Shown piece by piece: positions 26,806 to 34,232 of a stretch of DNA of 64,000 bases. Position numbers and translations under genes: made by a program. Within the stretch, counting starts at the first letter, position 1. Each line of letters opens with the position of its first letter. The notes below the pieces were generated by a model. That model worked only from the letters and a program-made list of their open reading frames with translations. It made no database searches and was not told the origin of the DNA. The stretch spans positions 62,001 through 126,000 of the forward strand of contig CAZEFW010000005.1 in assembly GCA_964511535.1 (NCBI GenBank). The letters run 5' to 3'. The stretch is from CAZCFB01 sp964511535. Lineage in GTDB: Bacteria; Myxococcota_A; Polyangia; GCA-2747355; CAZCFB01.

Positions 26806-29388
26806 TTGAGCGATCGGGAAGAAAATAACGATCTCGACTTCTCCGACGAGGAGATCTCCGACCTGGAGCGCGAGCTGGAGAACCGGCCCCGCGTGAGCCA
26901 GCAGGGGCAGCCGCGCCACCGGGCGGCCCGGCGGGGGAAGGTCAGGGTGACCCGTGACAGGGCCGTGGGCGCCGACGTGGAGCTGGAGGGGCCTTCGGGG
27001 CAGGACCCGGACGAAGATCTGGACGCCGCCACGGTGATCATGAAGCGGCCGGTCTTTACCACCGAGCCGACCCCGGTGGGACACTCTGCGGTGCCGCCGT
27101 CGAGCGCCGCCCACGACCCGAGCAGCGATACCAGCCCGGACTGGGGCGACGACGCGGACGGCGGGGCGACCATCGAGATGCAGCCCGAGACCGCGCCATC
27201 CACCCAGTCCACCATGCAGGGCCCCGGACCTGGTGCGCTCCCCAGCGGCGATCAGTGGGCCAACCCCGGCACGGGGCCGTTCGAGCTGGAAGACGACGGC
27301 ATGTCCACCGTGGAGGTCCCGGCGCCCGGGGCGGAGCCCACGGGGGAGCTGCAGCCTGAGGAGCCGCGCGACCGAATGGCCATCTTGATGGCTGCTCTGG
27401 GCAAGTCGGCCACGGCCAAGCACAAGCGAGTGCAGGAGAGCGACGGGCCGCTGCAGCGCTCCTCGTCCGCCCGCCGGATCATGCCCGAGCACAACCTGGC
27501 GCCAGCCATGCGACGGGAGCAGAGTACGCCGGGCGAGCCGATTCCGGAGCCGGCGCCGCCCGGTGCAGCGGCACCGGCGGCTGCCCCGGAGCCCGCGGAG
27601 CAGCCGGCCCCGGCCGTGCCGACCCCGGCCGCGCCAGCCCCCGCCGCGCCGGCCCCCGCCGAGGATCTGGCCGCTGCGACCATCGCGGAGGGCACGCTCA
27701 GCTCGCCCTTCCCGGTCTCCGAAGAGCCTAGGGATCCCGACGAGGGGACGGTGGAGACCCTGGCCTCCGAGGATGTGGAGCCCCTGTCGGACGACGACGA
27801 AGGGGCCACCATCCCGCCGCCGATCCAGATCCGGGCCAGGGAGGCCACCACCGACCCGATGCCGGCGGTGGAGCCGGAGGAGCAAGGGGTTGAGCTCGAC
27901 CTGGGCGCCACGGTGCCGTTCCCGGCTCCGGCCGAGGATGAGGTCGCCGTGCCGCCGGTGGCTGAAGCGCCGCCACCCTCCACGGATCCCCTGGCCGGCC
28001 CGTACTTCGATCCGGATCAGCCGAGCCCGTTCGGGCGGCTGGTGATGGAGGAAGCGTCCGCCGAGGTGGAGGTGGACATCGACCTCGACATGGACATGGA
28101 GGACGAGGGCGGGGACAACCCGTTCTATCCGGAAGAGGCCACGCCCAGGGAGGCCGCCAAGCAGGAGCAGCCCCTGCCGGAGGAGGCCGCGCCCGGACCG
28201 CCGGAGGTGGAAGAGGAGCGCACGCCGCCCCCCATCCCCGAGCACGAGGTGGCGGCCATGGCGCAGGAAGCCGCCGCCGCTGCCGCGGAAGAAGACGACG
28301 TCATGACCTCGGCGCCGCCCCTGGGACAGGAGGACCTCATCCGGCCGCCGGCCGAGCAGGCCGAGGACCACGGCGAGCTGCCGGAGGAGAGCGTCGACCT
28401 GCTGGAGGAGAGCGCCGACCTGCTGGAAGAGGTCCACGAGGTCCACGAGGAGCTCGATCTGGAGGACGTGGAGGAGGCGAGCCCCGAGGACCTCGAGGCG
28501 GCCGCCATGGCCGCGGCCACGCCCACGCCGACGCCCCAGACGGAGCAACAGCCGCCGTCGCCCCAGGCAGAGCAGCAGCCGCCGACGCCGTCGCTTGCGG
28601 GCGCCCCTGCGCCGCAGGCGCGCGCCATGACCCCGCGCCGCAGCCGCCCCTGGTACCAGGATCTTTTCGACCAGGACTGGCTCAGGACCATTCCCTCACC
28701 GCCCCTGGAGCAGACCGAAAAGGAGGTCGGCTTCATCCTGGACAGCCTCGGCGTCACCGCCCAGAGCAACATCCTCGAGCTCGGCGTTGGCGATGGCCGC
28801 CACCTGCTGGAGGTCGCCAGGCGCGGCTTCAACATCACCACCCTCGACAGCTCGTTGCCCCTGCTGCTCAGGGCGGCAGACATCAGCACCCGCTTCAGCA
28901 TCAAGGCCAACTTCCTCAACGCGGATTATCGTGACATCGGCCAGGATGAGAGGTTCGACGCCGTGTATTGCGTCGGCACGCGCCTCGGCTTCTATGACGA
29001 GGACAGCAACCAGCTGATCATCAAATCGGTCAACAGGGCGCTCAAGCCTGGAGGCAGGTATCTGCTGGAGGTGATCAACCGGGACTACATGCTCAGGGAT
29101 CTCCCCGCCCGGATCTGGAGAGACGGGGAGGACTGCCTGGTGCTCGAAGAGGTGGAATTCGACTATTTCACCAGCCGGATCATGAGCAAGCGAACGGTGG
29201 CCTTCGAAGATGGCCGCCACACCGAGCAGGAGATCTCCATCCGGGTCTACAGCCTGCACGAGATCGGCAAGCTGCTCCACCGCAACGGTTTTCGTGTGCT
29301 GGAGGTCTCCGGTCACATGGCTCACCGGGGATCTTTCTTTGGTGATGAATCGGCCTCGCTGGTTCTGTTGGCCGAAAAGCGCTCCTGA
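26806..29388 (+). CDS. Class I SAM methyltransferase with 620-residue disordered N-terminus
   Basis: An 860-residue protein. Residues 1-620 are acidic, Pro/Ala/Glu-rich and low in complexity. They contain seven similar sites of the form acidic/Gly/Ala-(A/S/G)-T-(V/I), at Thr76, 122, 168, 292, 315, 335 and 369 (for example DAATVIM, GGATIEM, EGATIPP), which look like Thr phosphorylation or FHA-binding sites. Residues 645-860 form a Rossmann methyltransferase: motif I ILELGVGDGRHLLEVA, then FDAVYCVGTRLGFYDE and ALKPGGRYLLEVI. The start is TTG, supported by GAGG five bases upstream. Position after psd suggests a lipid link (PE methylation is possible), but this is inference; a small-molecule or protein substrate is equally open. 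Confidence 0.78.
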   Translation: MSDREENNDLDFSDEEISDLERELENRPRVSQQGQPRHRAARRGKVRVTRDRAVGADVELEGPSGQDPDEDLDAATVIMKRPVFTTEPTPVGHSAVPPSSAAHDPSSDTSPDWGDDADGGATIEMQPETAPSTQSTMQGPGPGALPSGDQWANPGTGPFELEDDGMSTVEVPAPGAEPTGELQPEEPRDRMAILMAALGKSATAKHKRVQESDGPLQRSSSARRIMPEHNLAPAMRREQSTPGEPIPEPAPPGAAAPAAAPEPAEQPAPAVPTPAAPAPAAPAPAEDLAAATIAEGTLSSPFPVSEEPRDPDEGTVETLASEDVEPLSDDDEGATIPPPIQIRAREATTDPMPAVEPEEQGVELDLGATVPFPAPAEDEVAVPPVAEAPPPSTDPLAGPYFDPDQPSPFGRLVMEEASAEVEVDIDLDMDMEDEGGDNPFYPEEATPREAAKQEQPLPEEAAPGPPEVEEERTPPPIPEHEVAAMAQEAAAAAAEEDDVMTSAPPLGQEDLIRPPAEQAEDHGELPEESVDLLEESADLLEEVHEVHEELDLEDVEEASPEDLEAAAMAAATPTPTPQTEQQPPSPQAEQQPPTPSLAGAPAPQARAMTPRRSRPWYQDLFDQDWLRTIPSPPLEQTEKEVGFILDSLGVTAQSNILELGVGDGRHLLEVARRGFNITTLDSSLPLLLRAADISTRFSIKANFLNADYRDIGQDERFDAVYCVGTRLGFYDEDSNQLIIKSVNRALKPGGRYLLEVINRDYMLRDLPARIWRDGEDCLVLEEVEFDYFTSRIMSKRTVAFEDGRHTEQEISIRVYSLHEIGKLLHRNGFRVLEVSGHMAHRGSFFGDESASLVLLAEKRS

Positions 29389-29560
29389 TACCGGCACCCC
29401 CCCCTTTCTGACCCTGCGAGAAGTTTCGTCTCATGTCCCGGGTTCGCCGGATCGTCTCATCTCTCTGTGAGACAGTGTTTCGTTAGTGAACAACACAGTG
29501 AAACAAAACAGGGTCAACAGAGACTCTCTGGCTGGAGAGGATCTTGGGCCGGAATTTTCA

Positions 29561-29614
29561 ACCATCTGTAATTAAAGGGATTTGCAAAATCCCCGATTTG
29601 CCGGAGCAGATGGT
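29561..29614. ncRNA. Candidate structured RNA element (nested stem-loops)
   Basis: Outer arms ACCATCTG (29561-29568) and CAGATGGT (29607-29614) pair perfectly over 8 bp and enclose a second perfect hairpin, GGGATTT-GCA-AAATCCC (29577-29593). The arrangement suggests a folded RNA or a protein-bound cruciform; the strand is not known. Confidence 0.35.
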
Positions 29615-29746
29615 ACGGTTCTTTCATACATCCCGGCCAATCCATGAACAGACAGGTCGTGCCCGCCCGATCTGGACATGAGACGCGAGACGCACAAGCC
29701 GCTGACAATGAGATGGAGCCCGGGAGACCGATCAACTGCAATGGAA

Positions 29747-29775
29747 TATAGGCAACTAAGTCTATGTTGCCTATA
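29747..29775. promoter_or_regulatory. Inverted repeat TATAGGCAAC-N9-GTTGCCTATA
   Basis: Perfect 10-bp arms with a 9-nt centre, about 100 bp upstream of the sigma factor start. It could be a regulator dyad or an RNA hairpin in the leader. Each arm carries a TATAG sequence that resembles a -10 box. Confidence 0.5.
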
Positions 29776-29877
29776 GACGTTAATTCACATGGTGACTACC
29801 ATGATCGGGACCGAGGGTCCAACGACTTTGTCGGTAAACGAGGCACTTAGAAACTCAGCGACTTAGGAGCCTAGCAA

Positions 29878-31245
29878 ATGGCCAGGACTCAGACTGCAGC
29901 CAGGACGCGCAAGACCACCAGAATCGTCGCCAATAAAGGCCGCCGTAAGGCTCAAAGTATTTCTCAGCTCAAGAGCAAGACCAAGGGGCGCAAAAGGAAG
30001 ACCGACCCCAAGAAAGCGACGCGCACCGCGGGTGCAAAGTCCAAGTCGGATGATGACCAGCCAGAGAACTTCCTGGCGCTCTACTTCCGCGAGATGGCCG
30101 CCCTGTCGGTGCTCAAGCCGGAGGAGGAGTTCGCGTCTGCTCGTGGGATCGAGCAGATCGAGGTGGATCTCTGGACCCACCTGCTGAGCTACCCGCAGAT
30201 GGTGGAGGTGCTGGTTACCATCTGCGACCGCGAGCTGAGCGAGATGCCGGACGAGATGGCCGCGTTCCGCCGGCTCGCCAACGCTGCGCGCGGCAAGTGC
30301 GCCGCCCGCACCCGCAAGCGCTTCAAGGATCAGGGCGCGGTTCTGGCAGGGGTGCTCCACCCCGCTGACACGGATCGCCGCGCCCTGATGGCCATCATCG
30401 AGGAGCTCAAGCTGATCTCCTACGGCCAGCGCGGCCAGGTAAACGGCAAGCGCATCCCGGTGAACATCCGCTCCAAGACGTTTCAGGAGTACTACCGGGC
30501 CGCCCGCATCAGGTACAACAAGTCCCAGCGCGCGCGTAACGAGTTCGTCAAGGCGAACCTCCGGCTGGTGGTGAGCATCGCCCGGCGTTTCAACCACGGG
30601 CGCATGCCTCTGAGCGACCTGATCCAGGAAGGCAACATCGGCCTGATCAAGGCGGTGGAGCGCTACGACTACCGGCGGGGCTACCGCTTCAGCACCTACG
30701 CAAGCTGGTGGATCCGCCACGCCATCAGCCGCGCGCTGGCAGACAAGGGCAGGGCGGTGCGGCTGCCCGTCCACATGCTCGACGCGTACCACAAGGTGGC
30801 GCGCACCACCCGCGAGCTCAGCTCCAAGCTGGGGCGGCCGCCCACGAAGGAAGAGATCGGCTGCTGCGCCGGGATCCCCACCGAGAAGGTGGAGAAGATC
30901 CAGGGGTACCTGATGGACCAGTCGCTCTCGCTGGATCGCACCGTCTCGGACGACGACGACCGCCGGTTCGTGGAGATGCTGCAGGATCCGGACGCCACCA
31001 CCCCGACCGACCTGCTGGTGGACCAGTCCATGACCGAGCATGTCGGCTCCATCATGGGCGACCTGAAGCCCATCGAGGCGGATGTCCTGCGCAAGCGGTT
31101 CGGCCTGTCGGGCAACGAGGAGCAGACCCTCAAGGAGATCGGCGAGAGCTACTCCCTGTCCCGTGAGCGGATCCGCCAGATCCAGGAGCAAGCCCTGGGC
31201 AAGATCCGGCGCGCCCTGCAGCGTCGGAACGTGCCCCTCGACTGA
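29878..31245 (+). CDS. RNA polymerase sigma-70 family factor, RpoS/group 2-like
   Basis: A 455-residue protein. A basic Lys/Arg-rich extension (residues 1-55) precedes the sigma core. Region 1.2 begins at NFLALYFREMAALSVLKPEEE; region 2 is complete (NLRLVVSIARRFNHG, LSDLIQEGNIGLIKAVERYDYRRGY, FSTYASWWIRHAISRAL); region 3 follows in TTRELSSKLGRPPTKEEIG; region 4 ends with LKEIGESYSLSRERIRQIQEQAL. Region 1.1 is absent. An insertion lies between 1.2 and 2.1. This fits a group 2 (alternative, stress or stationary-phase) sigma factor such as the myxobacterial SigB/SigC type. AGGAG lies 10 bases upstream. A GTCGACA repeat cluster begins at its stop codon. Confidence 0.9.
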   Translation: MARTQTAARTRKTTRIVANKGRRKAQSISQLKSKTKGRKRKTDPKKATRTAGAKSKSDDDQPENFLALYFREMAALSVLKPEEEFASARGIEQIEVDLWTHLLSYPQMVEVLVTICDRELSEMPDEMAAFRRLANAARGKCAARTRKRFKDQGAVLAGVLHPADTDRRALMAIIEELKLISYGQRGQVNGKRIPVNIRSKTFQEYYRAARIRYNKSQRARNEFVKANLRLVVSIARRFNHGRMPLSDLIQEGNIGLIKAVERYDYRRGYRFSTYASWWIRHAISRALADKGRAVRLPVHMLDAYHKVARTTRELSSKLGRPPTKEEIGCCAGIPTEKVEKIQGYLMDQSLSLDRTVSDDDDRRFVEMLQDPDATTPTDLLVDQSMTEHVGSIMGDLKPIEADVLRKRFGLSGNEEQTLKEIGESYSLSRERIRQIQEQALGKIRRALQRRNVPLD

Positions 31246-31274
31246 GTCGACAGTCGACAGTCGACAGTCGACAG
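31244..31274. repeat. GTCGACA heptamer array
   Basis: Four tandem GTCGACA units, the most regular copy of the family, overlapping the sigma factor stop codon and lying upstream of the IPT/TIG lipoprotein. Confidence 0.85.
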
Positions 31275-31325
31275 TTCTATAGTCTCCTGTACACCTGGCA
31301 CCTTCCATCTGCAGGAGATTGATCC

Positions 31326-31664
31326 ATGCGAAAGTTCGGAATCATCCTGATCCTGGTCTCCGCCGTATTCGCCCTCGCTGCCTGCGAGAAGGGGGGCGAC
31401 AAGGTCACCGCCATCGAGCCGAACTTCGGCAACATCTCAGGTAACGACGACGTGGTCATCGTCGGCAGCGGGTTCAAACCCGGGATGACGGTTCACTTCG
31501 GTGAGCACCAGGCCAAGTCGGTGGTCATCGACACCGCAGGCAAGCAGATCCGGGTCAAGACGCCGTCCGGGGTCGAGGGCAAGGTGGACGTCATCGTCAC
31601 GAGCGAGGACGGCAGAACCATGGGCCTGCCTGCGGGGTTTACCTACCGGCGAGAGTCGAACTAG
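31326..31664 (+). CDS. Small lipoprotein with one IPT/TIG domain
   Basis: A 112-residue lipoprotein with lipobox LAAC (Cys20) followed by a single immunoglobulin-like IPT/TIG domain (KVTAIEPNFGNISGNDDVVI, then GFKPGMTVHFGEHQAK and TPSGVEGKVDVIVTSEDG). Such domains mediate surface adhesion or protein contacts. AGGAG lies nine bases upstream of the ATG. It stands alone between two repeat clusters. Confidence 0.82.
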   Translation: MRKFGIILILVSAVFALAACEKGGDKVTAIEPNFGNISGNDDVVIVGSGFKPGMTVHFGEHQAKSVVIDTAGKQIRVKTPSGVEGKVDVIVTSEDGRTMGLPAGFTYRRESN

Positions 31665-32130
31665 TCTGGAACACCCGAAGACCCGACGCCTGAGCACTGC
31701 ATCTCTCACAGAGCCACTGAGGACACGGAGCTGGCGAAGAGTGACTGGCGTGGCAAGGCCCGGGCCCCCAAAAACCTCCGCGCCCTCTCAGTGCCTCCGT
31801 GTCTCCGTGAGAGGTTTCTTCTAGTCTCACAGAGCCACTGAGGACACGGAGCTGGAGAGGAGTGTCTGGCGTGGCAAAGCCCGGGCCCCCAAAAACCTCC
31901 GCGCCCTCTCAGTGCCTCCGTGTCTCCGTGAGANNNNNNNNNNNNNNNNNNNNNNNNNNNNNNNNNNNNNNNNNNNNNNNNNNNNNNNNNNNNNNNNNNN
32001 NNNNNNNNNNNNNNNNNNNNNNNNNNNNNNNNNGCCCGGGCCCCCAAAAACCTCCGCGCCCTCTCAGTGCCTCCGTGTCTCCGTGAGAGGTTTCTTCCAA
32101 TGTGGGGGGGCTACATCTGACCGGGTTTCC
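31665..32130. repeat. Tandem array of 121-bp inverted-repeat units, containing a scaffold gap
   Basis: No gene here. Copy 1 (31704-31824) and copy 2 (from 31825, running into the N stretch) are nearly identical at a 121-bp period; a partial copy follows the gap (32034-32100). Each unit starts TCTCACAGAGCCACTGAGG and ends in CCTCCGTGTCTCCGTGAGA, which are imperfect inverse complements, with a GGGCCCGGGC-like palindrome between. The true copy number is unknown because the assembly breaks inside the array. Confidence 0.85.
31934..32033. other. 100-N scaffold gap inside the repeat array
   Basis: Exactly 100 unknown bases within the 121-bp repeat array; the break is probably caused by the repeats themselves. 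Confidence 0.99.
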
Positions 32131-33360
32131 CTAGTCCATCTCCATCAGGAACAGCTGCTGGCCCATGAGGATGTAGGTGCCGGCGCTGACGGGGCGGGGT
32201 TCGATGAGGCGCAGGAAGGTGCCGTTGGAGCTCCCCAGGTCGCTGAGGATGAAGCCGGCCTCGGTGATGCTGATCTTGGCGTGGATGCCCGAGACATAGC
32301 CGTCATCGGGGAAGAGGATGTCGCCGCGCTCGCGTCCGAGGATGACCTCGTCACCCATGAGCGGGAAGGCGCTGCCGTCGATGTCCGGTCCTGCGATGAG
32401 GCTGAGTCGGCCCCAGTAGTCCGGGTTCGGGCTGCCCATGATCTCGGTCCCGTCTTCCAGGACCTCGGGCTCGCGCACCACGTCGAAGCGCAGCAGCTCC
32501 TGGCCCAGGCGGAAGATGTCACCGTCGGCGAGGGTCTCCTCGCCGGTGATCTTGATGAAGACGCCGTTGAGGCTGCCCGAGTCCTCCAGGATCACCTCGC
32601 CCCCTTCTCGGACCAGGCGCGCGTGCAGCGGGCTGAGGTATCCGTCGTGGGCGAACAGCTCGCCTGCTTCTCGGCCCAGCGCCACCTCGTCCCCCTGGAG
32701 GGTGAAGGTTCCGCCCATGGACCCGTCCGGCTTGATCAGGCAGAGCCTGCCCCACTGGGGATCAGCGGCCGCGTCGGGCGGCGCCGCGCCGCCGTAGAAG
32801 TCTGTGGACGCCATGGGCTTCTTCAGCTTGGCGCCGCAGCCGCCGCAGAATACAAACTCGCGCGGGTTGGCGGCACCGCACGCCGTGCAATAGATCTTTG
32901 CCGGCTCCTTCTGGGCGGCCACCGGGGCCACGGCGGCGCCGCTCTGGGACCCCTTGGCTGCCGGCTCCTGTGGAGGCGCGATCTGGACGCCGCTGGGACG
33001 TGACGGCCGCAGGCCCTCCTGGACGTTGGGCGTGGCCAGCTCGGTTCCCACGGGCTGAAGGGCAGGGCCGGGCGGCTCATCCCGAGGGGTCACCAGGGGC
33101 GTGGGCTCCTCGCTGACGCGGGGCACGCCGGCTGGCGGCGTGGGGCTCACTGACGCCGGGGGCGCGGGCGCCATGGGCGCAGGCGCCGGGGCGGGCGTCG
33201 GGGTGGCCGCCGGGGTGGCCGCCGGGGTCGGCGTCGGCGCGGGCGCCGGGGTCGGATCCGGCTGAGCTGCCTCGAGCTCCGGCGGCATCTCGTTGCCGCA
33301 ACCGAGGCAGAACTTGTAGTGGTTCTGGTTTTCCTTGCCGCACTTGCTGCAGACTTGCAC
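32131..33360 (-). CDS. Double-FHA protein with two zinc ribbons
   Basis: A 409-residue protein, probably cytoplasmic. Residues 4-24 are a zinc ribbon (CSKCGKENQNHYKFCLGCG); residues 30-150 are a Pro/Ala linker; a second ribbon (CTACGAANPREFVFCGGCG) lies near residue 160; then come two FHA domains with the conserved GR, S-x-x-H and NG residues (ALGRE, LSPLHARL, SLNGVF; ILGRE, VSGIHAKI, SSNGTF). FHA domains bind phosphothreonine, so it should act downstream of Ser/Thr kinases. The start is GTG with GGGAG upstream. It lies 17 bp after the second FHA gene and is its paralogue. Confidence 0.87.
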   Translation of the reverse strand: MQVCSKCGKENQNHYKFCLGCGNEMPPELEAAQPDPTPAPAPTPTPAATPAATPTPAPAPAPMAPAPPASVSPTPPAGVPRVSEEPTPLVTPRDEPPGPALQPVGTELATPNVQEGLRPSRPSGVQIAPPQEPAAKGSQSGAAVAPVAAQKEPAKIYCTACGAANPREFVFCGGCGAKLKKPMASTDFYGGAAPPDAAADPQWGRLCLIKPDGSMGGTFTLQGDEVALGREAGELFAHDGYLSPLHARLVREGGEVILEDSGSLNGVFIKITGEETLADGDIFRLGQELLRFDVVREPEVLEDGTEIMGSPNPDYWGRLSLIAGPDIDGSAFPLMGDEVILGRERGDILFPDDGYVSGIHAKISITEAGFILSDLGSSNGTFLRLIEPRPVSAGTYILMGQQLFLMEMD

Positions 33361-33377
33361 TTTGACTCTCCCTGGAC

Positions 33378-34163
33378 CTAGCTGGCCAGCTCGACGCGCA
33401 GGAGCTGTTGTCCCAGGAACACGTAGTCGCCGTGGGACAGCTCGTAAGGCTCGGTGAGCATGAGGAAGGTGCCGTTCTTGGAGCCGAGGTCGGAGAGGAA
33501 GCAGTCGTTCCCCATGGCGTAGACCTTGGCGTGTCGCCCTGAGATATACGGGTCGTCCGGGAAGTTGATGTCGTTCCCGTCGCGGCCCATGATCACCTCC
33601 TCGGTGGGGGCGCGGTAGATCATGCCGATGTCACCACCCCGGAGCACCTGGATCAGCTTGAACTGGCAGGGGCGGCGCGGGCTGGAGTAGAAGTAGGTCC
33701 CGTCCTCGGTGGGCGTGTGCGCGAACTCCTGCTCCGAGGCTGGCTCGAACTGGATGAGCTGCTCTCCCACGAGGAAGCGCGCGCCAGGGCTGAGGGGCAT
33801 GGGGGTCCGGATCCGAACATACACGCCGTTGGCGGAGCCCTCGTCCCGAACCCAGAGCTTGTCGTTCTGGTAGTAGAACAGGGCGTGCTGCGGCGAGAGG
33901 AAGAAGTCCTCCGGAAAGAGGATCTCCCCGTCCTCTCTGCCGGCGAGGTGCTCTTCGCCGGTCAGGTGGTAGGTGATCCCTTCGCCGGTGTCCCCCTTGA
34001 TCAGCGTCAGGCGGGCTTTGCTCGGAGTCTGGAGACCACCGAAGTACATGGTCTTGGGCTGGGGATTTTCGGGCTGGTCAGCCGCTTCAAGCTTGTGACC
34101 ACAGTTCCCACAGAACTGAAACCCTTCCGGCAGCTCAGTGTTGCACTGAGGGCAATTTCTCAT
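33378..34163 (-). CDS. Double-FHA protein with one zinc ribbon
   Basis: A 261-residue protein: an N-terminal zinc ribbon (CPQCNTELPEGFQFCGNCG) and two FHA domains (LAGREDG, LSPQHALF, SANGVY; IMGRDGN, ISGRHAKV, SKNGTF) with the phosphothreonine-binding residues intact. It is shorter than the following paralogue because it lacks the Pro-rich linker and second ribbon. ATG 34163 has AGGAG nine bases upstream; a GTG at 34187 is the alternative. The two genes form an operon, probably a local duplication. No kinase or phosphatase gene is in the window. Confidence 0.87.
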   Translation of the reverse strand: MRNCPQCNTELPEGFQFCGNCGHKLEAADQPENPQPKTMYFGGLQTPSKARLTLIKGDTGEGITYHLTGEEHLAGREDGEILFPEDFFLSPQHALFYYQNDKLWVRDEGSANGVYVRIRTPMPLSPGARFLVGEQLIQFEPASEQEFAHTPTEDGTYFYSSPRRPCQFKLIQVLRGGDIGMIYRAPTEEVIMGRDGNDINFPDDPYISGRHAKVYAMGNDCFLSDLGSKNGTFLMLTEPYELSHGDYVFLGQQLLRVELAS

Positions 34164-34232
34164 CTCAAGCCACTCCTTGATCTTCACGGAGTCTAGCAGG
34201 GCAAAACAGGCAGATACAAGATATAGCGTCGA

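Larger units (their letters stand above)
29389..29877. other. Long leader region of the sigma factor gene, with inverted repeats
   Basis: This 489-bp stretch has no gene. It looks less GC-rich than its surroundings. It holds a nested stem-loop at 29561-29614 and a 10-bp inverted repeat at 29747-29775, both described separately. I find no tRNA cloverleaf or intact small protein gene. It probably carries the promoter and a structured leader, or an independent small RNA. Confidence 0.5.

Noticed and set aside
29389..29877. tRNA or other known RNA gene in the sigma factor leader
   Set aside because: I looked for a T-arm and acceptor stem pattern and found none; GTTCGCC near 29440 lacks matching arms.
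31704..32100. CRISPR array
   Set aside because: The repeats are long (121 bp) and contiguous, with no unique spacers.
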